15,948 nt of DNA. Source: SZUA-186 sp041552135 (lineage in GTDB: Bacteria; Pseudomonadota; Gammaproteobacteria; UBA9214). The translations under genes were made by a program, and so were the position numbers. Where the stretch lies: positions 1 through 15,948 of the forward strand of contig JBFELL010000053.1 of NCBI GenBank assembly GCA_041552135.1, read 5' to 3'. The notes below the pieces were generated by a model that was not told the origin of the DNA, did not search any database, and saw only the letters and a list, made by a program, of their open reading frames with translations. Below, one piece after another: positions 4,619 to 11,941 of this stretch (position 1 is the stretch's first letter; each line of letters opens with the position of its first letter).

Positions 4619-5890
4619 TCAGATCAGGTTCTGGAACGGCTGCACCTCGACCTGCTCGCCGGCATCGACGCTGGTGCGGTCGGGATAGAGCAAGATAAAG
4701 CAATTGGCCTCGCTCATGGAACGCAGGATGCCGGAGCCCTGTGCGCCGGCACTGCTCACGGCGAACTCACCGGGACCGGTCTGCTCGAGCACACCGCGCT
4801 GAAACTCGAAGCGTCCGGGGCGCTTGCGCAGCGGGGTGGTGGTGCGCGCGTGCAGGGTAAGAACATCGCCGGCGCCGGTAGCTCCGGTCATCTTCCGCAG
4901 CGCCTGGCGCACGAAGACGAAGAACGTCACCATGACCGATACGGGATTACCCGGCAGGCCAAAGAACACGGCATCGTCGATGTGCCCGAAGGTGACCGGC
5001 CGGCCGGGCTTCATTGCGATCTTCCAGAAAGACATGTTGCCGAGCCTTTCCAGCGTCTCCTTGACAAAATCGGCCTCGCCCACCGAGACGCCGCCGGAGG
5101 TGATAATGGCATCGGCGCTGTCAGCAGCCTCCCTGAAGGCCTGCTCGATCAGCTCGCGCCGGTCGCGCACCACCCCGAGATCAATGATCTCGACACCGAG
5201 TTTTTTCAGCATGCCATACAGAGTGTAGCGGTTGCTATCATGGATCTCGCCGGGCCCCAGCGGCTCGCCGACCGGCCGCAGTTCATCGCCGGTGGAAAAG
5301 AAGGCCACCTTCAGCCTGCGATAGACACGGGCCTCGCCCAGGCCGAGCGAGGCCAGCACACCGATGTCCGCGGCCGACAGTAACCTGCCCGCACTGAACA
5401 CCTGCTGGCCGGTGGCAAGATCCTCGCCGGCCGCACGCACGTTCTGCCCGCAGCGATGACCACTGCCGATGCGCACCGTGTCGCCCTCGCGCTCGACCTG
5501 TTCCTGCATGACGACCGTGTCCGCGCCTTCAGGCATCATGCCGCCTGTCATAATCTGCACGGCCTGGCCTGGCTCGATGGGTACCAGCCAGGGCCGTCCG
5601 GCCCAGGACGTGCCCGGCACCAGGAACTCCCGCACCCCCGTATCCGGCAGGTCGGACGCGCGCACGGCGTAGCCATCCATTGCCGAATTGGTATGCGACG
5701 GTACGTCGATCGGGGAAATGATGTCTTCCGCCAGCACGCGCCCCAGTGCCTCGCGCACCGGCAGCGTCTCGGTATCCGTGACCGGCGTTATGCCATCCAG
5801 GATACGCGCCTGCGCCTCAGCGACAGTCAGGAGGCCGATGTTCAGTTCATCCTCGCAACTGGGCTGGTGTTCGATTGTCTGATCATGCAT
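4619..5890 (-). CDS. moeA: MoeA, molybdopterin molybdenumtransferase
   Basis: 423 residues, slightly longer than E. coli MoeA (about 411), with an N-terminal extension before the first conserved block LLTVAEAQ (20-27). Signature motifs in order: NSAMDGYAVR (68-77, substrate-binding Asp), GADTVVMQE (122-130), FSTGDEL (198-204), TSGGVSVGEADFVK (264-277), KPGRP (294-298), GLPGNPVS (311-318). The C-terminal domain IV is present. MoeA inserts molybdate (or tungstate) into adenylylated molybdopterin in the cytoplasm. It is followed by moaB after 16 bp and forms a two-gene unit with it. The ATG at 5890 has only a weak, distant AGGA upstream, so the exact start is less certain than the identity. Confidence 0.95.
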   Translation of the reverse strand: MHDQTIEHQPSCEDELNIGLLTVAEAQARILDGITPVTDTETLPVREALGRVLAEDIISPIDVPSHTNSAMDGYAVRASDLPDTGVREFLVPGTSWAGRPWLVPIEPGQAVQIMTGGMMPEGADTVVMQEQVEREGDTVRIGSGHRCGQNVRAAGEDLATGQQVFSAGRLLSAADIGVLASLGLGEARVYRRLKVAFFSTGDELRPVGEPLGPGEIHDSNRYTLYGMLKKLGVEIIDLGVVRDRRELIEQAFREAADSADAIITSGGVSVGEADFVKETLERLGNMSFWKIAMKPGRPVTFGHIDDAVFFGLPGNPVSVMVTFFVFVRQALRKMTGATGAGDVLTLHARTTTPLRKRPGRFEFQRGVLEQTGPGEFAVSSAGAQGSGILRSMSEANCFILLYPDRTSVDAGEQVEVQPFQNLI

Positions 5891-6018
5891 GTCGATATAT
5901 CCGGATTCCTGTTGTGTCCATCCCGCGTGCCACGCGAGAGACCTAGCTTATCCGATTAGCCGGAAACTGTCGCTCGCCCTGCGTACAGGTGCATGGTTCA
6001 CGGAAAAGACAGGCGGGA

Positions 6019-6150
6019 TCAGCAGCAGGAAATGATCTCGTGCTCACCGTCCGCCGGTCCGGCCAGCTGCGGTTGCGCTCTTGCAGGATGCAGCAGCTGA
6101 CTGCCCCTATCAACGCCCTGCCTGCGCGGGAGATCGCAGTGCCGCAAGAG
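6019..6150 (-). pseudogene. Decayed fragment of an ABC ATPase C-terminus resembling the tupC 3' end
   Basis: Read on the minus strand and ending at TGA 6021-6019, the frame gives an ABC-ATPase-like tail: HCDLPRRQGVDRGSQLLH, then PARAQPQLAGPADGEHEII and a short end. It aligns without gaps to the last residues of TupC (QPQ, PA, GE and the stop coincide). At DNA level I count 43 of 60 identical bases between 6019-6078 and 7185-7244. Mismatches are spread evenly over the three codon positions, as expected for DNA not under coding selection. No Walker A, signature or Walker B region exists upstream; the Met-rich coiled-coil gene ends at 6168. Probably a relic of a segmental duplication of tupC or of a second transporter ATPase. 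Confidence 0.6.
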
Positions 6151-6167
6151 TATTATCCGGCCCCAGG

Positions 6168-6854
6168 TTACCAGTTCCAGGGCATCATGCGCCCTGCCTC
6201 ACCCATGGTGGAATCCATGCCTCTCGACATGATGGACATGTGGAAGTTCATGGCCTTGACCTCGGTGGCCAGTACCGGCAGTGCATTCATCTGGTGATTC
6301 ATTCCCTTTACATCGCCCGCCAGCACCGGCAGTGCGTCCATTTTCCCGTTCATGGTGTGCAGTTCATCATTCATGGCCTGGACCTGGGCTGTCATGATCT
6401 GCACCTGCTCATACAGGTCCGGCATGACCTTGATGGAACCGGACATATTCGAGAGAAACAGCGAGACCGCCGCACCGGCACTGAAATCCGGGTACACGTC
6501 CAGGTATCTCGACAGCCATTCCAGATCCTCTTCGAACTTCAACAACTGCTCCCGCGATTCAGGCGTGAGCTTTTCCTTCAGTCGCTGTCTTTCCTCCCTG
6601 GCCTCCTCGGGATCCAGACTGGCCTTTTTCAACTGGGGGATCAGTTCCGGGATCTGAGCCGTGAGCTCGAGAATCGGCATTGTCACGTGATATGCCGCAC
6701 CAGCCACAAGGAGCAGCACGATGACCATAGCCACACGCAAGCGGCGGTTGGCGCGCTGGCTGCGGGCATAGCTGCCCTGCAATTGCTCCATGGCAAGACT
6801 GAGGCGATTGAGCGCCTCGGTGACTTCAGCTGACGGCGAGGCTGGATCTGGCAT
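6168..6854 (-). CDS. Met-rich membrane-anchored coiled-coil protein of unknown function
   Basis: 228 residues from ATG 6854, which has a strong GGAGG 6 nt upstream. The open frame reaches a TTG at 6881, but that start lacks such a site. Layout: a short cytoplasmic coiled-coil-like segment (SAEVTEALNRLSLAMEQL), a basic stretch (RSQRANRRLR), one transmembrane helix (about 41-58), then a probably periplasmic domain with charged helices (80-120). The C-terminal quarter carries about 15 methionines between 137 and 224. It contains a 17-residue tandem repeat, MDALPVLAGDVKGMN (172-186) and MNALPVLATEVKAMN (189-203), flanked by further MN-x-x-M units, and ends MMPWNW. I do not recognise a named family, although similar Met-rich coiled-coil proteins with a single membrane helix are familiar from other gammaproteobacteria. 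Met clusters can bind soft metals, or may simply fill heptad core positions. It sits between moeA and tupABC. Confidence 0.75.
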   Translation of the reverse strand: MPDPASPSAEVTEALNRLSLAMEQLQGSYARSQRANRRLRVAMVIVLLLVAGAAYHVTMPILELTAQIPELIPQLKKASLDPEEAREERQRLKEKLTPESREQLLKFEEDLEWLSRYLDVYPDFSAGAAVSLFLSNMSGSIKVMPDLYEQVQIMTAQVQAMNDELHTMNGKMDALPVLAGDVKGMNHQMNALPVLATEVKAMNFHMSIMSRGMDSTMGEAGRMMPWNW

Positions 6855-7184
6855 GTAAACCTCCGTATGCGGATCTTCCAATCCAGTAGTACCGGATCAT
6901 TAATCCTGGCATATAGACAATCCTGTACATGTTCGTATCGGCGATTCGATATGGCCACTTGAGACGCTGATTGCCATCAGGCGAGTGCATGCAGGTTCGG
7001 ATTCCGCCGCTACAACCTGCCCCCCATCCTGATCACGCTGAGTACCGGCCGACGGGCGACCGGAACCTCGCCGGCGATGCAGATCGCCACGGTTTCGAAA
7101 TATTCCGTTTGCCCTGCTTGTCCGGTAATCCCGTGGCTGTTGCCCGGGACGGGGCTTGAAGGTGTGCGGGAAGAACAAACCGAA
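6855..7184. other. 330-bp gap between tupC and the Met-rich coiled-coil gene
   Basis: No recognisable gene, tRNA or strong hairpin. It includes the end of the tup transcript and the SD (GGAGG, around 6861-6865) of the downstream gene. Short open frames exist on both strands but show no family motif. The last bases before the tupC stop, down to about 7167, still resemble the sequence beyond the tupC-like relic at 6001-6018, which suggests the duplication included some 3' flanking DNA. Confidence 0.5.
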
Positions 7185-7883
7185 TCAACCGTAGGGTATG
7201 ACCTTGCGTTCACCGCCCGCCGGTTCGGTTGGCTGTGGTTGCAGCCCGCCGGCCTGCAGCGAGAAGTGGCCGTCGCAGAGATGCGCGATCGTGTGATATT
7301 CATGGGTTGCCACGATAATACTGACACCCTCGTCCTTCAGACGCCTGATCATGCGGTAGGCCTGGTTCCTCGACTCGCTGTCCATGTTGCTGGTCGGTTC
7401 ATCAAGCAGCAGGATAGCCGGGCTGAGAATCCGTGCACGCGCAAAGGCCACGCGCTGCCTCTCCCCGCCCGACAGGTCGCGGGCATTGCGCAGTTGCAGA
7501 TGCGCGATCCCTGCCCACTCCAGCGCCTCCGATACCTTGCCTGAGATCTCCGTCAGCGGCATAGCGCGCCGCCTCAGTCCGTAGGCGATGTTATCCGTGA
7601 CGCTGCTGTCGAACAGATAGGGCTGCTGGTGCAGGTAGATAATATCGCCGCGCATCCTGCCGGAAGCGCGGCGCCATGACATTTCCTGTCCCCGGTAGCA
7701 GACCGTCGCGCGATCCGGCGCCTCGAGACCGGCAATGATGCGCAACAGCGTTGACTTGCCGGAACCGTTCCTGCCACTCAGCGCTATGCAGGCACGTGCC
7801 TGGATTGACAGTGTCTCGATGTCGAACAGCAGCCGGCCATGGACGGATTTCCGCAAGCCGCTGTAACGCAGTATCTCCGTCAT
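7185..7883 (-). CDS. tupC: TupC, tungstate ABC transporter ATP-binding protein
   Basis: 232 residues. Complete ABC ATPase: Walker A GRNGSGKST (37-45), Q-loop region YLHQQPYLF (83-91), signature LSGGERQR (137-144), Walker B AILLLDEP (156-163), D-loop SNMD and switch His in ATHEYH (192-197). It lacks the C-terminal MOP domain found in ModC, as expected for TupC. The start ATG overlaps the tupB stop by 4 bp (ATGA), implying translational coupling. It powers uptake of tungstate delivered by TupA. The C-terminal tail (QPQPTEPAGGERKVIPYG) is the part duplicated at 6019-6078. The Tup assignment rests mainly on the partner TupA. Confidence 0.9.
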   Translation of the reverse strand: MTEILRYSGLRKSVHGRLLFDIETLSIQARACIALSGRNGSGKSTLLRIIAGLEAPDRATVCYRGQEMSWRRASGRMRGDIIYLHQQPYLFDSSVTDNIAYGLRRRAMPLTEISGKVSEALEWAGIAHLQLRNARDLSGGERQRVAFARARILSPAILLLDEPTSNMDSESRNQAYRMIRRLKDEGVSIIVATHEYHTIAHLCDGHFSLQAGGLQPQPTEPAGGERKVIPYG

Positions 7884-8581
7884 GACGACATCACCCCGCG
7901 CCCCTGGAAGAAGGCCAGCATGCCATTCAGCAGCAGCGCCATCACGAGCAGCACCATTCCCAGGGCGATCGCCTGGGCGAACTCGCCCTTGGTGGTCTCC
8001 AGCGCGATCGCCGTCGGGATGTTGCGCGTGTAGCCGAGGATATTGCCGCCAACCATCATGGAGCAGCCGACCTCGGCAATGATCCGACCGAAGCCTGCGA
8101 TAAGTGCGGCAATCAGTCCGAAACGAACCTCGTGGACCAGTGTCAGGAAGGCCCTGACCGGCCTGGCGCCCAGGGTCACGGAGGTCTCCCAGACACGGCG
8201 ATCCGCGGCCTGGAATGCGGCATGGCTCAGGGCGACCAGCAGAGGCAGAGCAAGCAGCGCCTGGCCGATGACCATGGAGGTCTGGGTAAACAGCAGTTTC
8301 AGATCACCCAGCGGGCCACTGCGGGAAAGCAGCAGGTAGACGGTCAGGCCGATCACCACGGCAGGTATCGACTGCATGGCGCTGAAACCGGCGATCATGG
8401 CCCGTCTGCCGGGATAACGCAGATGTGCCATCAGGAAGGCCACCACGAAGGCTACCGGTACCGCGATCAGGATTGCACGCAGCGAGACGCTGAAGGAAGT
8501 GAAGATAATGATCCACAGCTCCGGATCACCCGAGAACAGCAGGTGGAAGGATTCGGCGGTGGCGGCTGACAGGCTGTCCAT
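7880..8581 (-). CDS. tupB: TupB, tungstate ABC transporter permease
   Basis: 233 residues with about five hydrophobic membrane segments (around 24-50, 64-86, 104-120, 155-170, 203-225). A binding-protein-dependent permease loop is visible at ETSVTLGARPVRAFLTLVHE (132-151), where the EAA-type Gly contacts the ATPase. The IIAEVGCSMMVGGNI and TRNIPTAIALETTKGEF motifs are typical of the TupB/WtpB side of the molybdate/tungstate permease family. It starts 3 bp after the tupA stop and overlaps tupC by 4 bp, so the three genes form a single tightly packed operon. Confidence 0.9.
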   Translation of the reverse strand: MDSLSAATAESFHLLFSGDPELWIIIFTSFSVSLRAILIAVPVAFVVAFLMAHLRYPGRRAMIAGFSAMQSIPAVVIGLTVYLLLSRSGPLGDLKLLFTQTSMVIGQALLALPLLVALSHAAFQAADRRVWETSVTLGARPVRAFLTLVHEVRFGLIAALIAGFGRIIAEVGCSMMVGGNILGYTRNIPTAIALETTKGEFAQAIALGMVLLVMALLLNGMLAFFQGRGVMSS

Positions 8582-8584
8582 GGC

Positions 8585-9394
8585 TTATTCGGTCACCGGA
8601 TAGAACAACTGTTCCCCTTCAACCCTGTATCCTGAAATCAGGGCATGCGCCTCGTCTGATCTGAACCAGTCGATGAGTCGCTGCACGGCCTTGTGGTTGG
8701 CGTCGGGGTGGCGCACCGGATCGACCGCGATAATACCGTAGGGGTTGCGCAGCACCGCGTCGCCCTCGACCAGCAGCCTGAGCGGGCTCCTCGCGCGATA
8801 GGCCAGCCAGGTACCACGATCGACCAGGGTATAGGCGTCGAGTTCTCCGGCAATCTGCAGCGTCTTGCCCATGCCCTGCCCGACCTGCCGGTACCACTCG
8901 CCCACCGGCCGGATATTCGCCTGCGTCCAGACGACGTTCTCCTTCTTGTGCGTACCGGAGTCATCGCCGCGCGATACAAAGACCGCTGAGGCCTCGGCGA
9001 TTTTACCCAGTGCCTTGCCGGCATCCCGCAGGCCACGCACCCTGGCCGGGTCGGCTGCCGGCCCGACGATCACGAAATCGTTATACATGATCTCGTGGCG
9101 TTCCAGCCCGTAGCCTCCCTCCACGAAGGCCTCCTCGGCGGGTTTGGCGTGCACCAGCACCACGTCAACATCACCCCGCCTTCCCAGTTCCAGCGCCTTG
9201 CCGGTACCGACCGCGATGACATGCACCCGGATATCGAGTTCCTTCTCGAACACCGGCTGTATAACGTCGAACAGACCGGAATTATCCGTGCTCGTGGTGG
9301 TAGCCATGCGCACCAGCGAGGGTTCGCCAGCCGTGACCGGTAGCGAGAACAGCAGGACAATCAGGTAAAGCAGGTTTGCAATCATCCGTTTCAT
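8585..9394 (-). CDS. tupA: TupA, periplasmic tungstate-binding protein
   Basis: 269 residues from ATG 9394. A TTG 6 bp further out (9400) is also in frame but less likely. Signal peptide MKRMIANLLYLIVLLFSLPVTA with predicted cleavage before GEPS. The mature protein starts with RMATTTSTDNSGLFD, which contains the TTTS motif (32-35) regarded as diagnostic of TupA as opposed to ModA and WtpA. It then has VGTGKALELGRRGDVDVVLVH and the MYNDFVIVGP motif. TupA binds tungstate with high selectivity over molybdate in the characterised members. It is the first gene of the tupABC operon and diverges from moaC. No SD is evident, and a TATAAC (plus 9410-9415) lies so close to the ATG that the leader must be very short. 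Confidence 0.93.
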   Translation of the reverse strand: MKRMIANLLYLIVLLFSLPVTAGEPSLVRMATTTSTDNSGLFDVIQPVFEKELDIRVHVIAVGTGKALELGRRGDVDVVLVHAKPAEEAFVEGGYGLERHEIMYNDFVIVGPAADPARVRGLRDAGKALGKIAEASAVFVSRGDDSGTHKKENVVWTQANIRPVGEWYRQVGQGMGKTLQIAGELDAYTLVDRGTWLAYRARSPLRLLVEGDAVLRNPYGIIAVDPVRHPDANHKAVQRLIDWFRSDEAHALISGYRVEGEQLFYPVTE

Positions 9395-9433
9395 GGGCAA
9401 TATTGATTTGTTATACGGAACCGGTACCTCATT
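9395..9433. promoter_or_regulatory. 39-bp divergent promoter gap between tupA and moaC
   Basis: All signals for two divergent starts must fit here or inside the genes. GTTATAC at 9410-9416 offers overlapping -10 boxes: TATAAC on the minus strand (toward tupA) and TTATAC on the plus strand (toward moaC). Neither gene has a clear SD. The -35 regions would fall near or inside the opposite gene, so the two promoters overlap. A single regulator bound here could control both tungstate uptake and cofactor synthesis. I do not see a convincing ModE-type palindrome. Confidence 0.4.
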
Positions 9434-9916
9434 ATGGACAAGTTAACTCATCTTGACGCCCAGGGCACGGCACGCATGGTCGATGTCGGTGACAAGCCGG
9501 ATACGGCACGCGAGGCGCGCGCCGAGGCGCGGGTACGCATGTCGGAGCACACCCTGTCGCTCATCGAGACTGGCGGCCACAAGAAAGGCGATGTCATCGC
9601 CGTGGCCCGCATCGCCGGCATCCAGGCCGCCAAGCAGTGTGCCAGCCTCATTCCCATGTGCCACCCCCTCATGCTGTCCGGCATCGATGTCGATATCACG
9701 CTGGACAAACCCGGCAGCCGGGTGCACATAACCACGGCCTGTCGCCTGAAGGGTGCCACCGGCGTTGAAATGGAGGCCCTGACCGCCGCTTCCGTGGCCG
9801 CACTGACCATCTACGACATGTGCAAGGCGGTTGATCGCGGCATGGTCATCGAGGGTGTCCGGCTGCTGCACAAGTCCGGCGGCCGCAGCGGCGAGTGGAA
9901 CGCAGCGGAAGACTGA
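9434..9916 (+). CDS. moaC: MoaC, cyclic pyranopterin monophosphate synthase
   Basis: 160 residues, full length. With MoaA, it converts GTP to cyclic pyranopterin monophosphate, the first stage of molybdopterin synthesis. The catalytic residues fall at the same numbers as in E. coli MoaC: Lys51 (GHKKGD), His77 (MCHPL), Asp128 and Lys131 (YDMCKAVDRG). The GVEMEALTA motif is at 110-118. moaA, moaD and moaE are not adjacent, so the moa genes are split in this genome. moaC diverges from tupA and converges on the Fe-S protein gene with only 4 bp between stop codons, leaving no room for separate terminators. Confidence 0.97.
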   Translation: MDKLTHLDAQGTARMVDVGDKPDTAREARAEARVRMSEHTLSLIETGGHKKGDVIAVARIAGIQAAKQCASLIPMCHPLMLSGIDVDITLDKPGSRVHITTACRLKGATGVEMEALTAASVAALTIYDMCKAVDRGMVIEGVRLLHKSGGRSGEWNAAED

Positions 9917-9920
9917 CAGA

Positions 9921-11252
9921 CTATTCGAGATTGTCTCCCACCAGGGCCACCAGGCTTACGATCTCCTTGTCCCAGTTGTTGTCCTGGGCCCCCTTGAGAA
10001 AGTTCAGCCGGCAACTGCCACAGGCCATGAGCACCTTGTCGGCACCGGTTTTATTCACTTCATCGTACTTGATGCCGAAAGCCGCCTGGCGAAGCGGTGC
10101 GGCACTGCCGATGACAAACACCCCGGCACCTCCGCCGCAACACCAGTTCATCATGCCGTGCGAGGGCAGTTCGCGGAAGTCCACGCCCAGCGCCTTTATC
10201 ACCGCCCTGGGTTCATCGAGTATTCCGGAATAGCGCCCGTGCTTGCAAGGATCGTGGAAGGTGACCTTGATATCACTGTTGTCGCTTTTCAGCTTCAGCT
10301 TGCCTGCCTGCAGCTGCAGGTCGAGAAACTCCGAAATGACATAGACGTCAAAGGGCAGCGGTTTCCCGTAGATCTCGGCACCTGACCAGCGCAGGGCCGG
10401 ATAGGCATGACCGCACTCCGGCACGATGACCGCCTTTGCGCCGATGGCGATGGCCGTCTCGATCACCTTCATGGACGCCTGCTTCTGCACATCTGCTACA
10501 CCGGCCAGCAGGCCGAAGTTCGCCCCCTCGAAACCGTCTGTGCGAAACGTCCAGTCGAGCCCCAGGCGGTTGAAGATCTTGATGGTGGCTTCCAGCTGAT
10601 CGGTGAACAGCATCATGTCCACCACGGAGGTCAGCACGAGGTAATCGGCCTTCTCCTTGTCGAGCGGTACGTCGTGGCCCCTGGTGCGCATCTGCTCGAC
10701 TGCCTGCCGGACCGTGTCGGGACCGGCGCCGAACACCGTTCCGTAGGCTCCCTGCTCCTGCTGCACCGCGCGCAGGTCTGCCGGCACAAGGCCAGCCTCG
10801 GCGAGGGCCTGGCGCGTCGTTGTCACGATCCCGGCGATGTTGATGCCCATCGGGCAGATCATCCCGCAGCGCCCGCAGGTGGTGCAGGAATCGTAGACCA
10901 GTTCCTGCCAGTCCTCGAGGTCCCGGGCGGTGATATCGCGCGTGGCAAGCCGGTACAGCCAGCGGAAAGGTCCCATCTCGCGCTGGTAGAACCGTTTCAT
11001 CAGCTCCATCTTGCGCGCCGGTGTGTATTTCGGGTCACCGGTCGACACCCGGAAATGGCAGGCCTCGGCACACAGGCCGCATTTTACGCAGGCCTCGAGG
11101 TCGCCCGCCTGCTCGGCGCCGATGCTCTTGCGGAATACTGCCTTGGCACGTTCGACCCGTTCCTCATCCGGGTAATCAGTGGGCTGCGCCATGGATCCGA
11201 GCTGCGCCATCTGGCCCGCGAACTGCTGAAACACGTTCATATCGATTGCCAT
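9921..11252 (-). CDS. HdrD/DsrK/GlpC-like iron-sulfur protein with CCG domains
   Basis: 443 residues, no signal peptide or membrane helix, so cytoplasmic or membrane-associated. Two [4Fe-4S] motifs: CVKCGLCAEAC (C55, 58, 61, 65) and CTTCGRCGMIC (C123, 126, 129, then C133). Two CCG-like domains follow. The second is intact: C336, CC at 371-372 (NWCCGGG), and C411-x-x-C414, the ligand set of the non-cubane cluster in heterodisulfide reductase-type proteins. The first (about 203-290) keeps the fold pattern but has lost most cysteines (only C280 in PECGHA). Relatives include HdrD, DsrK, GlpC and LutA/LldE-type proteins. It is the last gene of the formate dehydrogenase operon, 44 bp after a NarI/DsrM-like gene, so it most likely docks on that cytochrome b and exchanges electrons with the quinone pool. 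The substrate is unknown. ATG 11252 has a weak SD, and ATG 11240 is an alternative start. Confidence 0.85.
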   Translation of the reverse strand: MAIDMNVFQQFAGQMAQLGSMAQPTDYPDEERVERAKAVFRKSIGAEQAGDLEACVKCGLCAEACHFRVSTGDPKYTPARKMELMKRFYQREMGPFRWLYRLATRDITARDLEDWQELVYDSCTTCGRCGMICPMGINIAGIVTTTRQALAEAGLVPADLRAVQQEQGAYGTVFGAGPDTVRQAVEQMRTRGHDVPLDKEKADYLVLTSVVDMMLFTDQLEATIKIFNRLGLDWTFRTDGFEGANFGLLAGVADVQKQASMKVIETAIAIGAKAVIVPECGHAYPALRWSGAEIYGKPLPFDVYVISEFLDLQLQAGKLKLKSDNSDIKVTFHDPCKHGRYSGILDEPRAVIKALGVDFRELPSHGMMNWCCGGGAGVFVIGSAAPLRQAAFGIKYDEVNKTGADKVLMACGSCRLNFLKGAQDNNWDKEIVSLVALVGDNLE

Positions 11253-11296
11253 AGCCCGCTACCCGATCCTGTTCCCGTAGACTGTAAATCTGGACA

Positions 11297-11941
11297 TCAG
11301 TAGTTCACACCGCGACGGTAGAACACAGCACCGGAGAATCCCCGGCTGGTGACAAAGGTAAAGGTATGCATCAGGGCGCTGAAGGGGAAATAGATCAGCA
11401 GAACTTCCGCCAGGAAGAGGTGCAGCAGCCGCAGCGCCTCGCTGGCCTGCAGCAGTGCCATGCAGCCGGTCAGCATCACGACGAATACCAGTATCGAAGA
11501 CACGTAGTCACCAGCGTCCGAGAGCAGCCGCGTCACCGGGTTCATCAGCCGGTAGATTATCAGCAGCAGCAGGCCGAAGAAGGCCAGCTGAGAGGCGACG
11601 ATGAATCCCCAGTAGGGCAGCGGCGTCCAGCCAAAGCCCGTGATCCGGTCGCGAATGAATTCCATGTGGGGAGCGGCAAAAAACAACAGGGCAAACAGGC
11701 CGAGGTGGAAGACATAGCCGGCGATGACCCTGCCTCGCGAGACCGTCGCGAACTCCCGGTACGGGACAAAACGGCGCAGGATCGTCGCGAGTGCCCCGCC
11801 ACCCGTGGTATTGCGCGGCTTTGACAGTACCTTCTTGCGGCCGCGCAGCCGCAGGATGGCGAACAGTCGCCATGCCACGCCGATGACAAACACGGCGGCG
11901 GAAAAATACCACAGCGGTCCATCGATAAAATCCCCGATCAC
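11297..11941 (-). CDS. NarI/DsrM/HdrE-like membrane cytochrome b subunit
   Basis: 214 residues with five hydrophobic helices (about 10-30, 72-91, 110-130, 147-165, 174-196), the layout of nitrate reductase gamma and its HdrE/DsrM relatives. Candidate haem b ligands are H79 (GYVFHLG), H92, H174 (LLHLF) and H192 (ALMHTF), two near each end of the bundle. It starts with GTG at 11941, overlapping the fdhC stop (GTGA), with AGGAG 8 nt upstream: direct translational coupling to the formate dehydrogenase cytochrome. No narGHJ genes are present. The next gene encodes an HdrD/DsrK-like protein, so an HdrED- or DsrMK-like two-subunit complex is more likely than a nitrate reductase. Confidence 0.85.
   Translation of the reverse strand: MIGDFIDGPLWYFSAAVFVIGVAWRLFAILRLRGRKKVLSKPRNTTGGGALATILRRFVPYREFATVSRGRVIAGYVFHLGLFALLFFAAPHMEFIRDRITGFGWTPLPYWGFIVASQLAFFGLLLLIIYRLMNPVTRLLSDAGDYVSSILVFVVMLTGCMALLQASEALRLLHLFLAEVLLIYFPFSALMHTFTFVTSRGFSGAVFYRRGVNY

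Noticed and set aside
4451..5383. 310-codon plus-strand open frame
   Set aside because: Antisense to moeA, whose motifs are complete. The frame is a by-product of GC-rich codon use and has no family motifs.
7185..9394. Molybdate transporter ModABC
   Set aside because: The binding protein has the TTTS motif and Tup-type sequence, and the ATPase lacks the MOP domain of ModC.
9398..9400. TTG start for tupA
   Set aside because: ATG 6 bp downstream gives a normal signal peptide (MKRMIANLL...).
10407..11303. 298-codon plus-strand open frame
   Set aside because: Antisense shadow of the HdrD/DsrK-like gene; low-complexity His/Arg/Gly composition and no motif.
11297..11941. Respiratory nitrate reductase gamma (narI)
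   Set aside because: No narG, narH or narJ nearby. The coupled neighbours are FdhC and an HdrD/DsrK-like protein, so only the fold-level relation is kept.
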